From assembly GCA_034440615.1 (NCBI GenBank), contig JAOTOM010004825.1, forward strand, positions 430,046-494,045: a stretch of 64,000 bases of DNA, read 5' to 3'. The translations under genes and the position numbers were made by a program. This DNA comes from Ashinkailepas kermadecensis (taxonomy: Eukaryota; Arthropoda; Thecostraca; Neolepadidae). Below the pieces are notes generated by a model, which was not told the origin of the DNA, ran no database searches, and saw only the letters and a list, made by a program, of their open reading frames with translations. Below are positions 45,825-57,830 of this stretch, piece by piece (the first letter of the stretch is position 1; each line of letters opens with the position of its first letter).

Positions 45825-46560
45825 GGCCCAGCGCGACTTTTCAGGGCCTTAACTCGATTTTTAGGACTCAGGCGCGATATGTTTGCGCCTTGCGTGCGAA
45901 TTGTGTCCAATTTACATGTGGGATTTTGGGGCCCTTGCACGACCTTTTGGGGCCATATGCTAGGGCCACATTCTGGGCCTTCAAGGCCCAGAATGTTTTT
46001 ATTCGGGGCCCGACTCGTTTTAGGGGCGCTCGTTTCCATTTGTATGGTCACAGAATGACGTTCCGAGCCTGGATTCATTGTTGAGGAGCCCAGTCTTCAT
46101 CTTTGTCTGGGTCCGATGCGATGTGTTGGGCCCCTGTGCGACGTTTTGAGGTCCCCGCTGTGATTTTTTGGGACCCTGGAAAGTTGTTTTCAGGATCTGA
46201 TTCGCTTTCGTGGTCTTTGAGCCTCATTGTGATTTTCCGGACTCGGATTGAGTTTGTGGGGCTTGGCTTAATCGTTTTCTGGTCCAGGTGCGATTTTTGT
46301 GGGCTCGGCGCAATTGTGTGCAACACCATGATGATCTTTCGGAGCCTAGCACATTTTTTGGGGCCGAGCGTTTTGAGGGGCCTTTGGTGCGATATTTTTG
46401 TTCCTAGTGATTTTCCGGATTCGGATTGATTTTTGGAAGCCCCGGATTCATTTATGTCGAGTTCTGGTGTGATTTGTTGGAGCCCGGTGCGATTTTGGGT
46501 GGGCTGATGATTGATTGAACATAATTTTTCGGGGCCCCGGTGCGACCCTTTAGGGACCCA
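45825..46560 (-). repeat. Degenerate GGGCCCC...AAAATCGCG repeats, inverse orientation
   Basis: On the minus strand the units read like GGGCCCCAAAATTCC and CCTAAAAATCGAG, the same style as 19850-21600 on the plus strand. Unit length is about 25-35 bp and strongly diverged. Open frames of 159 and 162 codons are by-products. Confidence 0.75.
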
Positions 46561-46749
46561 CAACCTCTCGGAGGAGGGAGCAATTCCCCCTTTTCCTTTT
46601 CCCTCCGGTACGCTACTGTCGTGGGGTTGGCATTACCTAGCCACGGAGGAATTATGTTGCAGCAGTTGTCTGCCATGTGCTCCTACTCCTACTTGCCAAC
46701 CGTGATCTGTATTTCACCTGTCTCGCAACGCATCCTCGAGAAGGTTTCG

Positions 46750-48878
46750 TAGGTATATTTACTAAGAGGGGCAGTGAGTTTAGTAGGAATATTTACTAAA
46801 CTGTCTCGTCATACTGCTCCTCCCGTAGCACTGCATTGAGTGCGGCGTTCGATGGGAAAATGGCAGCGTGGTTCCAATTAAAATATGCTGGATTTAAGGA
46901 CAAATAACACTCATATTCTTGGAGAAGACACTTAGATCTTTTAGATGAACCTCATTGTGCCACATTTTAGCAACATGAACATGTAAGCACAGAAATTTCG
47001 TGCGGAAAACACGGAAATTTGGCTTGACTTCCTACGGAACAGGCGAATTGTCCATCCTTTGTGACGTAAACGGTTCAAATCGTTATTGGAAGCACGGTTC
47101 TTCTAAATAATTGGAGGGGCTCGCAATTTTCTACCTTGTTTTATTCCGTTCGAGACGAACGTCGGACAAACGTAAGATTTTGGGTTGTAATCAAAGCGAT
47201 ACCTATATACCTTGTAATACTAACGTAAAATGTTGAGTGGACGTGGTGTGTGGCTAGGTTAGGGTATTTTGATAGCGGTGGCCGAGCTTAAATTCCAAAG
47301 TGGGCGTGATGTGAACCCGGTTTAACCCGGGAGTCGCTGATGGGCTTCCCCTTAGTTTTTCAGTATGATTGCGCTTTAAGGCGGTAAATAGACATGTTTT
47401 ACACATATTTGCCTCCATAAAGCAAATTAATGGGTTAGGTTTGGTTAGGCTAGGTTAGTCTTGATTTTAAAGTTTAGTTTAGGTTTCAGGTTGGAAAATT
47501 TAGAAAATATTTTGTTAAGTTAGGTTAGGCTGGGTTAGGTTTGTAATTTGTAAATTTTTTGGGAAAATTGCTTCGAATTTGTATCATTTATTTTTGTTAA
47601 TTTTGTTCTGCAAAGCGAGGTTAGGCTAGGTTTGGTTATGTTTGATTTGTGTTGTATTTTTTAAGCATTTCTTCTTATGCTGTCACTGAACTCAAAGCAA
47701 ATTGTTGGTCATATTTTGGTCACAACCTAAAAAGTAAGCATTTGCACAGAAGATCAGTATAGGTGCTAAATGACCAAACCTGGTCAGTGTGCCCTAAAAC
47801 TCAAATAACCAACCAAACCAACAGAAAATCAGTATCCCATCATCTTAGTCAAGTTCATCAACATTGTATTGGATATATAAATTTCAAGAATTCATAAAAC
47901 ACCTTAAAGCACAAATTTACCATTGCATCTTCTTAGTCACATTCATAAACATCATGTTCTGAAAAACAATTCCAAAAAAATCCCAAAACACCTTTTATCA
48001 AAAGTTTACCAAAGAATTATCCCTAAATTAGGCATCTCAAAATAAAGGGAAAATGTGCATGTATGAGTACTCTGTTGAATCAATATTGTATTTGAAGAAT
48101 TTATAAGTTATGTTAAATTAATTGTTTCCATGGCAAATTTTGACATCCTACTGTACTAGTTTCAACATCTCCCACATGATGAAAATCCATCATTTTAGCA
48201 CTGGGTGGGGGTGTAAACCCCCCAAAATTGTGAAGAAACAGAAAGTTTTGGGGAAATTGAAGTATGCAAAACAAATATGGTTTTGTGAAATTACAAGATT
48301 TATTTTTGATCTAGTATATTTTTTGTTCCTAAGGAGCACAGGCACTGAGCCCCTCCCCCCCCTTGAATGCACCTCTGGGGGAAGGGAATACACATTTATC
48401 TGTATTGTTAAAACACACATTTTTTTCTCTTGTTTTTTATGGTATTTGCATGGATTCATTCGAAGTTCTTTTCTTAATGAACTGACTACTTATTGAGATA
48501 TAAGTAGATAGGTCCCTACACAACTTGAACTGCTTATAACCTGAAAAGTTTTCATTTCCAAAGGAACTGACCAAATTTATTCTGGTCATACCAGAAACAC
48601 CAGAAATAAACCAATTTGTTTATAAAACATTGGTTCAGAGGGCGTCTTCTTTACATTTGTACCAATCATTCTAGAGAGTTGAATGTCTACCAGTTTCTAC
48701 ATGAAAGGCAAATGCTATAAAAGCTTTCAGAATATGAGCCAAGACAGGTGTGATATGTGCCAATCACCACCATGCTGTATTTTGCATTATGATGATCTCA
48801 GAAAATACATGCACCTTGACAGTGCACATTTCACTGTCAATTATGCATATGTTTTACTTCACATGACTGTGACCTAGT
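46750..48878. other. AT-rich non-coding DNA with TTAGG-like runs
   Basis: GGTTAGGCTAGGTTAG-type runs occur at 47434-47460, 47517-47541 and 47620-47640. A SINE-head-like remnant (GCCCTAAAACTCAAATAACC) lies at about 47765-47825. No gene is recognised. Confidence 0.5.
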
Positions 48879-49035
48879 CATAAAGTCATAAAGTATTAAG
48901 GCTTAATAAGAGCCACAGGGGCCCATCTGGGTTAAGCCTATCTAGAATAGTACTAGAAATGTACATACTCTCACCCCAATCAATCCCTTATCCCAAGTTC
49001 CTAGGAAGCTATATACCCCAGCCTATCTAGCACCA

Positions 49036-49400
49036 CTCACTTGCTACCGCATAACACCCTCAACAATCACAAGCTCCTCCCATCATACCCATCGTGCCAC
49101 CATAGACAATCTCATCAGCATCACATCCTGAAGGAAGGTGCCGAATCCACTGCTAGGCACACCCCACACAAATTCATAAAGCATTCAGACTTAATAAGAG
49201 ACTCACTTGCTATTGCATAATACACTCAACAATTACAAACTCCTCCCATCATACCCATTGTGCTACCATAGACAATCTCATCAGTATCACATCCCGAAGG
49301 AAGGTGCTGAATCCACTGCTAGGTACACCCTATATAAAGTTATAAAGCATTTAGACTTAATAAGAGACTCACTTGCTAATTGCATAACACACTCAACAAT
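49036..49400 (-). repeat. Triplicated 3' tail of the CR1-like LINE (about 165 bp units)
   Basis: CTCACTTGCTATTGCATAAT-type text starts at about 49036, 49202 and 49366. Each unit is bounded by ATAAAGCATTTAGACTTAAT, the sequence of the element's own 3' end. Confidence 0.85.
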
Positions 49401-49615
49401 TACAAACTCCTCCCAGCTCCCATCTCCTCCCTGTCGATCAACCCTCCCTGGAATACAGAAAAACAAGCCCCCTATTCTTATAATGATTGTCTATGCCATT
49501 TTTAAAGATGTTCAGTGTGTTGCTACTGGCAATGGTTCCTGGCAGCTGGTTCCAGTGTTCTACTACCCTGTTGGTGAAGAAAGACTGTCTTAACCTCGTC
49601 CTGCTGTGATTAACT

Positions 49616-50830
49616 TTAATTTTGAATTGATGACCTTGCATTTGCATTTCTGTTGCATTCTGATGACATTGCATCATTTCTGTTAAATTCTAACATTTCC
49701 CTGAGATATCCCTGTTCCTGACCATGAACAAATTTAAAAACCTCGATGAGATCTCCTCTCAACCTTGTATATCTAAGTGAAAACATATTCAATTTCTTCA
49801 ATCTTTCCTCATATACCAGGTTGCCTATACCATTAACCATTTTTGTTGCCCTCTTTTGTACTCTCTCTAAAAGCCAACAATCTTTCTCATAATTAGGGGA
49901 CCAAGCTTGGACACAGTATTCCAAATGTGGCCTGACATATGCACAGTAAAGCTTCCTGATGACCTCCTCACTTTTGTATGACACATTCCTCTGTATTGCC
50001 CCAAGCATTCTTAGTGCCTTCTTCCTGGCTTCTTTGGTCTGTTCTGATGCCCCCAATTTTGTCTTCAAAATAACACCTAAGTCCTTCTCCTGCTGAGTCA
50101 CAGATAGTACTTGGCCACCCATCAAGTATGGAGCCTTCATATGCTGCCTACCTACATGCATGACTTTACACTTATCGAAATTAAACTTCATTTGCCATTT
50201 TTTGGACCACTTCACTAGCTCGTCTAAGTCTTTCTGCAGCAAAACCTGCTCATTGTGCCCTGTTATTGCCCTAAAGATCTTCAAATCATCAGCAAATTTC
50301 AAAACCTTACTGCTTAGGCCACATTCAATGCTATTCACATATATAATGAACAATAGTGGCCCCAGTACCGACCCCTGGGGGACTCCACTAAGAACATTTT
50401 GCCATGCTGACTTTGTACCATTTAGCATCACTCTCTGCTGTCTATCTGAAAGCCACAACTCTATCCATTTTAGGATGCTACCTGCAATACCATGGACCTG
50501 AAGCTGCATCATTAACCGTTTATGGGGTACCTTGTCAAAGGCCTTACTAAAGTCAAGATATGCTACATCAACCTGATTTCCCTGATCAAATTGTTCTGTA
50601 GCAAAATTCAAAAAGTCCAAGAGATTTGTGAGACACAATCTCCCTTTTCTAAACCCATGTTGAGTATCTTGAATCAATCTGTTTCCTTCCAGAAAACTAA
50701 CTATTCTATCCTTGATAATTGATTCGAGTACCTCGCAGACTAGGGATGTGAGGCTTACTGGCCTATAGTTTTCAACTTTCCCTCTTTCTCCTTTCTTGAA
50801 AATAGGAACTACATTTGCCCTTTTCCAATC
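49616..50830 (-). pseudogene. Reverse-transcriptase segment of the CR1-like LINE
   Basis: An uninterrupted frame of about 400 codons. Conserved blocks in order: VVPIFKKGER, ENYRPVSLTS, HGFRKGRLCLTNLLDF, motif A LDFSKAFDKVPH, motif [13 protein letters not shown], motif C FADD, then LGVIL and the AWSP block. All catalytic aspartates are present. The frame stops at 49616 and joins upstream by a frameshift. Polymerase of a mobile element, not a host gene. Confidence 0.93.
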
Positions 50831-51885
50831 TGTGGGATTTCATTTTGTGAAACTGATCTACAAAATATTATACTAAGTGAAATTGCCACTTCCTTTTCAG
50901 CTTCCTGCAATACCCTAGCATAAATTCCATCAGGTCCTGCTGCCTTGTTTGGCTTTATTTTTCTGATATAATTGAAAACAATATCACTATCAATGAAATC
51001 AACATCATGTATCTGATCACCTGTCACTGAACTGTGGTTCACGGTTGGCAGATTAGTCACATCCTCCGCTGTAAACACTGATTTAAACTGCTTGCTCAGC
51101 TCCGCAACCATCTCACCATCCTCACTCAATATAGTCCCATTTACTTCCAGTGGACCAATTGTGCTTGAAACTTTACTTAGCTTGTAGAAACTAAAGAACT
51201 TTTTACTGTCCCCATTACAGTTCCTAGCCAAATCCAATTCTTTTGCTCGCTTTGCTGCTCTGATTTTCTGCTTCACAGCATCTCTATATTTTTATACGAC
51301 CTTAGATTTACGATATTTGAAGCTTCCTTAAATACTCTAAATGCATCTTTCTTAGCCTTAATTGCTTTCATCACATCTGGTGTAAGCCATGCTGGCTTTC
51401 CTACCCTTCTTTTGCACCTTTGCTTTTGGGGGACATGTCTAATCTGAATTTCCCTCAAGTAAGATTTTAACTTTTCCCACATTTCACAGGCATTTAAATC
51501 AAAGAATTCTTCTTCCCATTTTATGGCACTTAAAGCCTCTCTCATGCAGTCAAAGTCTGCCCTGTTAAAATTCGGAATCTTTGCCAAATTATCCTTGATT
51601 GTCCCTGCTACCTGTGCCTTGAATCTCACTATGTTATGGTCACTTCTTCCCAGAGTTTCTCCTACAGTCAAATCTTGAACTAAATCACTTAAATCTGAGA
51701 AGACAAGGTCGAAGAATGAGCCCTGCCTGGTTGGTTCCGTTACAAACTGGTGTAAGAACAAGTCCTCTTCAAGGCATTTCCTAAACAGCTTACATGATGG
51801 GGAGCCAACACCAACATTTTCATATCCTTTTAGATTAAAGTCACCAAGAATATGGCATTTCCTCTGAAAGTTTCTACTGATTTCT
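50809..51885 (-). pseudogene. Endonuclease end and linker segment of the CR1-like LINE
   Basis: Two frames, 51273-51761 (extending to about 51885) and 50809-51276, together encode the C-terminal endonuclease (GDFN, then SDLVQD and GRSDHNIV) and the linker with KPNKAAGPDGIYARVLQE, which leads into the polymerase. A one-base shift near 51285 and another near 50825 separate the pieces. Confidence 0.88.
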
Positions 51886-52519
51886 GATTACTGATTTATA
51901 CTGATACTGACCTCACCAGTGACCTCAAAATAAACAAAAATTATCCCAATTTAAGCTATCAAACTATCAAATGCTGCTTGAATTGGTGTAATTGGTTCAT
52001 TGGTTGCAAATATACAGATGGGAAAGGACTCCCACAGTGACTCATGAAAATGAAAATACCCCAGTGACTGCCAAGTTCAGGGTGTGCCATGTGACTGTGT
52101 TTATGCATATATTTATGTACATCATGTCAGGATTGCCAATATGGAATAATTGAGGTGTCTGGTAGGTAATTTTGGAGCTGCTTTGCAATTGGACATTCTG
52201 ATACTTGAACATTCGGTCACACACTTGTTCTGCACTGTTTGACACTGTAATAGAAAGACATTTATATGTATTGTTTGGCATGACTATTTTGTCTCCTTTT
52301 TTAAGGTACCATTCTCCCACCTATGCATTCTATTTCCTTTATGGTACTGCAGTGAATCCTTTGCTACCACTTAAATCATTGGTCATTCTAACTGTATGAT
52401 GACTTCAGCTTTTTGGTTGTCTTACCAAATTCCATCAATTGCTAACAGGATCATCATTTTGTGGGTCAAAAGCAATAATGTTCTAGATATATAATAATAT
52501 CATATAATAATATAATAAT
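51886..52519. other. No recognisable gene
   Basis: AT-rich spacer between two oppositely oriented LINE copies. Confidence 0.45.
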
Positions 52520-53990
52520 AATCTTGAAGATCTTGTTTAGCTAACCTATTGCAGTTTATGGAGTATATAACTAAAGAAAGAGACAATCAAAGCAGGATGG
52601 ATGTGGTGTACTTTGGCTTTAGCAAAGCTTTTGATGGAGTTTCACATGGGCATATAATTCAGCAACTAGAGCAGCATGGGATTGATTGAGAGGTTCTAGG
52701 TTGGATTGAAGCATTGTTAGGGGATAGAAACAAAGGGTAGTGTTAAATGGATGTAAATCTGATTGGAAGAATGTTCTGAGTGGAGTGCCACAGGGCTCTG
52801 TTCTAGGGCCACCTCTCTTTATCATCTTTTACATTTGAATAACAGTAGGGCTGAAGAATAAGGTGTTCAAATTTGCTGATGACAATAAATTGGTAGGAGT
52901 GGCTAACAGTAGTGATCAATCTAGTAATATTCAGCTAGACTTGGAGGATGTAAAAAAGTGGCTGATCAATTGCAAATGTCTTTACACTGACAAATGTAAG
53001 GTTATGCATTTGGGGTCTTGAGGTGAGACTTTCAAATATACGATGGGAAGTAGGAAACTGGATGCTATTGAAGAGGAGAGAGATTTAGTTGTGTTAGTTT
53101 CGAATGATCTCAAAGCAGAAAAACAATGTATCTAAGCTCGGAACAGGGCAGTCAGAATGCTGGAAATCATTAATAGAAGTATGAGGTATAAGAGCAGGGA
53201 AGTGATGAAAATACTGTGCTTGACCTATGTGTGACCCCACTTAAAATATTATGTACCTCATGGAGTCCCTACTTAGAAAATGATTTAGATATGCTAGAAG
53301 GAGTACAGCACAAAGCCACTAAACTCATCAGTGGACTAGGTAACTTGGAATGTGGGATTATGGCATTAGCTATGTACTCACTCAAGTATAGGAGATTAAT
53401 GGGTGATATGATTGAAATGTATAAAATCATTAAAGGTCTAGGTAAGGTCGATCTGAATGATGCCTTTCTATTTAGATTATCACATAGGGGTCATTAATTC
53501 AGGTTAGACAAATCAAGGTGCACGATAGTGAAGCAACAACAGATATTCAGTCAAAGGATTATTTATCAGTGGAATAGTCTGCCTGCTAGTGTTGTGGGGA
53601 GTCGCTTATTGAATGTATTAAAAAATATGGTGGACAACTTTTTAAGGCTACAAAATCTTGTTTTGAGGAAGGGGTGAGATGTATGCTAAGTATGTGCACA
53701 CTGTACAGGCCCCTTTAAGCAGGCATGGATGGAGTCTGAACATTATTGGTATGGCACTCAAGCCATATGTGTTACTTGTGGTCCAGTGAATAGGGCTGGA
53801 TAAATAAGGTAGAGGTAAGACATTGATGAGTGTGTGGGATGTTGGTAGATGGATTCTTTGGAATTAGGGATGTGGTGTTGGTTGGGGTGATGAGTGTCTT
53901 TTGCCAGGGTTATGGTATCTTCCCTTTATAGACCTAACCTGGATGGGCCCTTGTGGCTCTTATTAAATCTGATCACTGTATGACTTTATG
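52520..53990 (+). pseudogene. Decayed CR1-like LINE, 3' half
   Basis: The sequence retains YFGFSKAFDGVSH (motif A), [15 protein letters not shown] text and a KFADD-equivalent at about 52868-52885, but many stops and frame changes break it. A 93-codon piece (53216-53497) keeps the C-terminal block (SWSPYLENDLDMLEGVQHKA). The 3' end is ACTGTATG ACTTTATG, sharing CTTGTGGCTCTTATTAA with the 48.9-kb element although the polymerases are different subfamilies. Confidence 0.9.
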
Positions 53991-56100
53991 TTAAGGATGA
54001 GACACATGTGTGGTCAGCTGATTTGCATGGTTCTGCTTTGGTCTGCCAAACCTGACTTAATTAAGATGCTATTGACTTGCATTCATAGTCATTTTTAATG
54101 CAGGTATTGACCTTAGTTTTTGCAGTGCTTGACAACCACAGTTTTAATATTACTGTGGTTTAAGGTGTTCATAAGACAAGAGTTACAAACATCTTACCTC
54201 CATAAAGCAAACAAAGAGATTAGCCAAGGTTTGATTAAGTTGGGATAAAGTTTCTGTCTGTACAATTTCTGGAAAATGTTAGAAATTAATTTTTCCTATT
54301 TTGTATTGATTTATATTTGTTAAGCTCCTTTTTTAAAGGGAGGTTGGTTTGGGTAAGGTTTTTACATTCATTTTATGATATCTTATGTACCTAACTCAAA
54401 GCCTTTTTTGCTGTTTTTTTCTAGAGGTGAATATGTGCATAAGGCAGTGTTATATTTTCATTATTGGTGTCAACACTCTTAGCAGCACTTGAGTGTTACT
54501 GTGGCCAGGTATTACCTTCCATATTGCACTGACATGGGTCGAATCTTTTCCAGGCAGCATTTGTGATGTGAGCTGGCATACCTGCTTGAGCTGACATGGG
54601 GCCATTATATTTCCATATACATCAGTGGGCACCAGAATGCTATAATTGTAAATTAATCCACCAATAATTACTAATCTTCATTTCAGATTCCTGTGTATGC
54701 CAGTTGCAAATGGTTACAGCTCAAGCAAGTTCATGATCTAAGAATATACCAAGAGCTATACTCTCATGAAAGTTACTGTCAAAGGTACATTTTTGCAATG
54801 CATTCTCTCCATAGAGAGCAGTTAATTGCTCTTTTCACTATGCCTGTTGCTGGTAGCTGAGCATTTTCATAACTTCCACTGCACTTTTGTGATGTAGAAG
54901 TGTGGCATACCTTGATTTGTGATTACTGTATGCCTAACCTTGCCTCTGAGGACCAATAGAATGAGAAATGCTCCAATTGGTTCTTTTTTTGATGAGGTAA
55001 GTGCTGGTAAGGTCAATGATCAAGAAAATTTTTGTCATGTATGTAGAAGAAGAAGAAAAAACATGAGAAGCCAGACATGACCCGACATCAATTGAAGCTT
55101 TGCTTTGTCGTCCTGGATGTGAGGAGGAAGTGCAGTGATAAAATATTCGCAAAATAGTGGTGGAGCATAACACTTACTGGTCACTGAATCGACATCCTCC
55201 CCAAAGACGTATCAACATCATGCTTCTCGGTGTGTGTTTGTGAAGTGTCGTGGTTCATGCCTCGTTTCTAACTGTATCCCATGTACAAGTGTCATACGTA
55301 TGCTCACCATATCGGATCCGGGATCGTGATAACCAACATCCCTTGGCGCAATTCCAGGTGAAAGGATTACTTATGATGTGCTACGTTATATAATGCCAGT
55401 TTGTAGCATAGCTGTTTGTATTGTTATCATTGATATCGGTGTCCACAAATCAGGTGCCTTTTAAAATACGCAAAGCGGGAACAATTGTATGTACGCAGTT
55501 GTCTCAAAACTGGGTTTGCAGGACTTCACAAGACTTTAAATAGCATTACTTCCATGGCAATTCTACCATTCTGTTTGCACTTGTTTCGACATCTCACACC
55601 TAACGAGAAATCATTATTTTAACACTGGGAAAGTGTATGACTCAAAAGATGGTGGCACACACACCAACCCATTGTTTCTTTCGTTCTCTGGCTATGGACT
55701 ATGTTTCCATAAACCAGCAGTCAAGCTGCCTATGTAATGCAAAATGACAACCTTTTTCAGGGACAACCTCCGGTGGTTATTCGGAGCCGTCAGAGGCTAC
55801 TGATCGGTAGAAGCTGCATTGCTGTTTTTCTTCTGAAACATAGCTATCAACCAATTATTGCTAAGTATTTTCTTAATGGTGATTTCTGATTTTGGTGCAG
55901 CCATCTTTGAACATCAGTCAAACTCATGTGAGCTGTCCCCAACCCTGAGCGAACCTCATTGAGACATGTGAACTCAAATGTTCTGGAGTTGGACGACATT
56001 TGCTAAGGCGGCCGAAAGTGGCGCGCACGATAAAGAACTGTTCGTGAAATTTCCTCTGGCTCTGAGACAGAAAGTACTCCAAGCCCGAACCTTGGAAACA
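53991..56100. other. AT-rich DNA; no exon found
   Basis: This stretch should contain the upstream side of ANAPC11, whose first exon of about seven codons could be hidden here or farther upstream, but no ATG plus donor fitting the expected start was found. Composition becomes GC-richer near 56000. Confidence 0.45.
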
Positions 56101-56102
56101 AA

Positions 56103-56660
56103 TGTCCTACTCTGCCGTGAAGTGTACACTGTGCACCTCTACTGACTCACGACCTGTGTGTTCTGGGACCGGCCGTCTCCTACTCTGCCGTCAAGTGTAC
56201 AGTGTATGCATCTCTACATGACCTGTGTGTCCCGGGACCGTCCGTCTCCTACTCTGCCGTCAAGTGTACAGTGTATGCACCTCTACATGACCTGTGTGTC
56301 CCGGGACCGGCCGTCTCCTACTCTGCTGTCAAGTGTACAGTGTATGTACCTCTACATGGCCTGTCTCCCGGGACCGGCCGTCTCCTACTCTGCCGTCAAG
56401 TGTACAGTGTATGCACCTCTACATGACCTGTGTGTCCCGGGACCGGCCGTCTCCTACTCTGCCGTCAAGTGTACAGTGTATGCACCTCTACATGGCCTGT
56501 CTCCCGGGACCGGCCGTCTCCTACTCTGCCGTCAAGTGTACAGTGTATGCACCTCTACATGACCTGTGTCCCGGGACCGGCCGTCTCCTACTCTGCCGTC
56601 AAGTGTACAGTGTATGCATCTTTACATGACCTGTCTCCCGGGACCGGTCGTTGACTGCTC
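56103..56660 (+). repeat. Minisatellite of 67-69 bp, about 8 copies
   Basis: Unit: CCGGGACCGGCCGTCTCCTA, CTCTGCCGTCAAGTGTACAG, TGTATGCACCTCTACATGAC, CTGTGTGTC. The array stops some 10 bases before the acceptor of the first visible ANAPC11 exon. The repeated CTACTCTGCCGTCAAG resembles the real boundary text GACTGCTCTGCCACACAG. Open frames are by-products. Confidence 0.95.
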
Positions 56661-56670
56661 TGCCACACAG

Positions 56671-56790
56671 CTTGGCACGGCGTCGCCACTTGGAAGTGGG
56701 TCGCCAACGACGACAGCTGCGGTATCTGTCGCATGCCCTTTGAAGCCACCTGCTCCAACTGCAAAATACCCGGCGACGACTGCCCCCTAG
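56671..56790 (+). CDS. ANAPC11: ANAPC11 (APC/C RING subunit), second coding exon
   Basis: After the acceptor CCACACAG the frame (phase 1 start) reads WHGVATWKWVANDDSCGICR, then MPFEATCSNCKIPGDDCPL, and ends at CTAG|GTAGGA (phase 1). This is the N-terminal half of anaphase-promoting complex subunit 11, the RING-H2 protein that with the cullin-like APC2 recruits E2 enzymes to ubiquitylate cyclins and securin in the nucleus and cytoplasm. The first zinc-binding cysteines (CGIC, CSNC, DDC) are present. The family is about 84 residues long, so only some seven N-terminal residues are missing. They must be on an upstream exon not found here. An intron of 924 bp follows. Confidence 0.97.
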   Translation, partial: LGTASPLGSGSPTTTAAVSVACPLKPPAPTAKYPATTAP

Positions 56791-57530
56791 GTAGGACCGC
56801 GATGTGCCGGCATGCCCGCAACCCCTGTCCTCGGTGTAATATATGTTGTTCCAGTCTCCCTGAAGTGAAGTGTATGGCAACTTGATGCCTAACCTTTTGA
56901 ATGTCACCTTTTGAATTGCGCATGACACCCAAATGGAAGCATTTTGCACACTTAACCCCTGTTCAATTACCGATTATCTGCTGCTTCCTTTTGTGGTATG
57001 AACTGTAAATGTTGAAGACATCCATCTGTCATGCTTGTTCATAGCATAGGAATTCGTGCGTTTTGGTTTTATGTGCTCTTGTTTTGTGCACACATGCGTC
57101 GGTCGCTCGCCCACGAGCCAATGAAAGTACGAAGTAAACGTTTTAATTATCGCGATATTTCGCTAAGATTTCTCGCTCTTCCACTATCCCTTTCAGAACT
57201 AAATATGTATTCCAAAACTCCAGTGTAAACTATATCTTGTTACCATGTGTGGTCAGGTACATCTGCCGCTGGTATACCACTGTTATTTATTGCGATGGAT
57301 CGGTCACAATCTGTTGGGTTGGCTACATCTCATCGAATACAGCATGTTGTAGCACACCGCGTGTCTCTGGTCATCGTTGGCTACGTCTCTTTATGTAGCG
57401 CGCAAGATGCGCTGCGAATTCAGGCGATTGTTGTCCAATCTAGTTCAGGCACTACCAGTTTGTACAGTACCATAATTTCCTGCCAGATATATTGATGTAC
57501 AATGTATGATGTATTGTAGATATGCAAATA

Positions 57531-57565
57531 TGTTTATATATACATATATATATGTACATATATCG
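57531..57565. repeat. TA-rich run inside the ANAPC11 intron
   Basis: Short alternating TATATACATATATATATG. Simple sequence, no function assigned. Confidence 0.85.
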
Positions 57566-57714
57566 AATGGCATATGCTCCAACCTGCGGTCGCTGCCCAT
57601 AGCTCGAGCACAACAGCATCGCATCTTGATGACTTGTAACTGCATTATTGGCTGGGGGGGTGCGCCTCTGATGGTGTGTGACGCGTCCGGTGACATATAC
57701 TTCTCCATTTCCAG

Positions 57715-57830
57715 TGTGGGGCCAGTGTTCGCACTGTTTCCACATGCACTGCATCATCAAGTGGCTCGAGTCCCAACAGGTGCACCAGCACTGTCCCATG
57801 TGCAGACAGGACTGGAAGTTCAAGGAGTAA
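57715..57830 (+). CDS. ANAPC11: ANAPC11, last coding exon
   Basis: The acceptor TTTCCAG joins in phase 1 to give (V)WGQCSHCFHMHCIIKWLES, then QQVHQHCPMCRQDWKFKE and TAA at 57828-57830. The RING-H2 ligands C-x2-C, H-x-H-C and CPMC are all present, as is the conserved C-terminal WKFKE. Together with 56671-56790 it yields a complete RING domain of normal length with no frame damage, so the gene is probably functional. The 3' UTR continues to the right; no polyadenylation signal is called with confidence. Confidence 0.97.

Larger units (their letters stand above)
48878..51885 (-). mobile_element. CR1-like non-LTR retrotransposon, 5'-truncated
   Basis: Read on the minus strand: end of the endonuclease (ILGDFN motif near 51840, then SDHN near 51640), linker, reverse transcriptase ([31 protein letters not shown]) and a thumb/C-terminal part (YVRPHLEYCVQAWSP). 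The endonuclease N-terminus is missing. Only two frameshifts (near 51285 and 50825) break the coding region, so the copy is comparatively recent. The 3' end has tandem ACTTTATG octamers, as expected for the CR1 group, preceded by a 3' tail present in three units of about 165 bp. Confidence 0.95.

Noticed and set aside
45816..46563. Frames of 159 and 162 codons on opposite strands
   Set aside because: Both lie in the degenerate GGGCCCC repeat tract and have no protein-like features.
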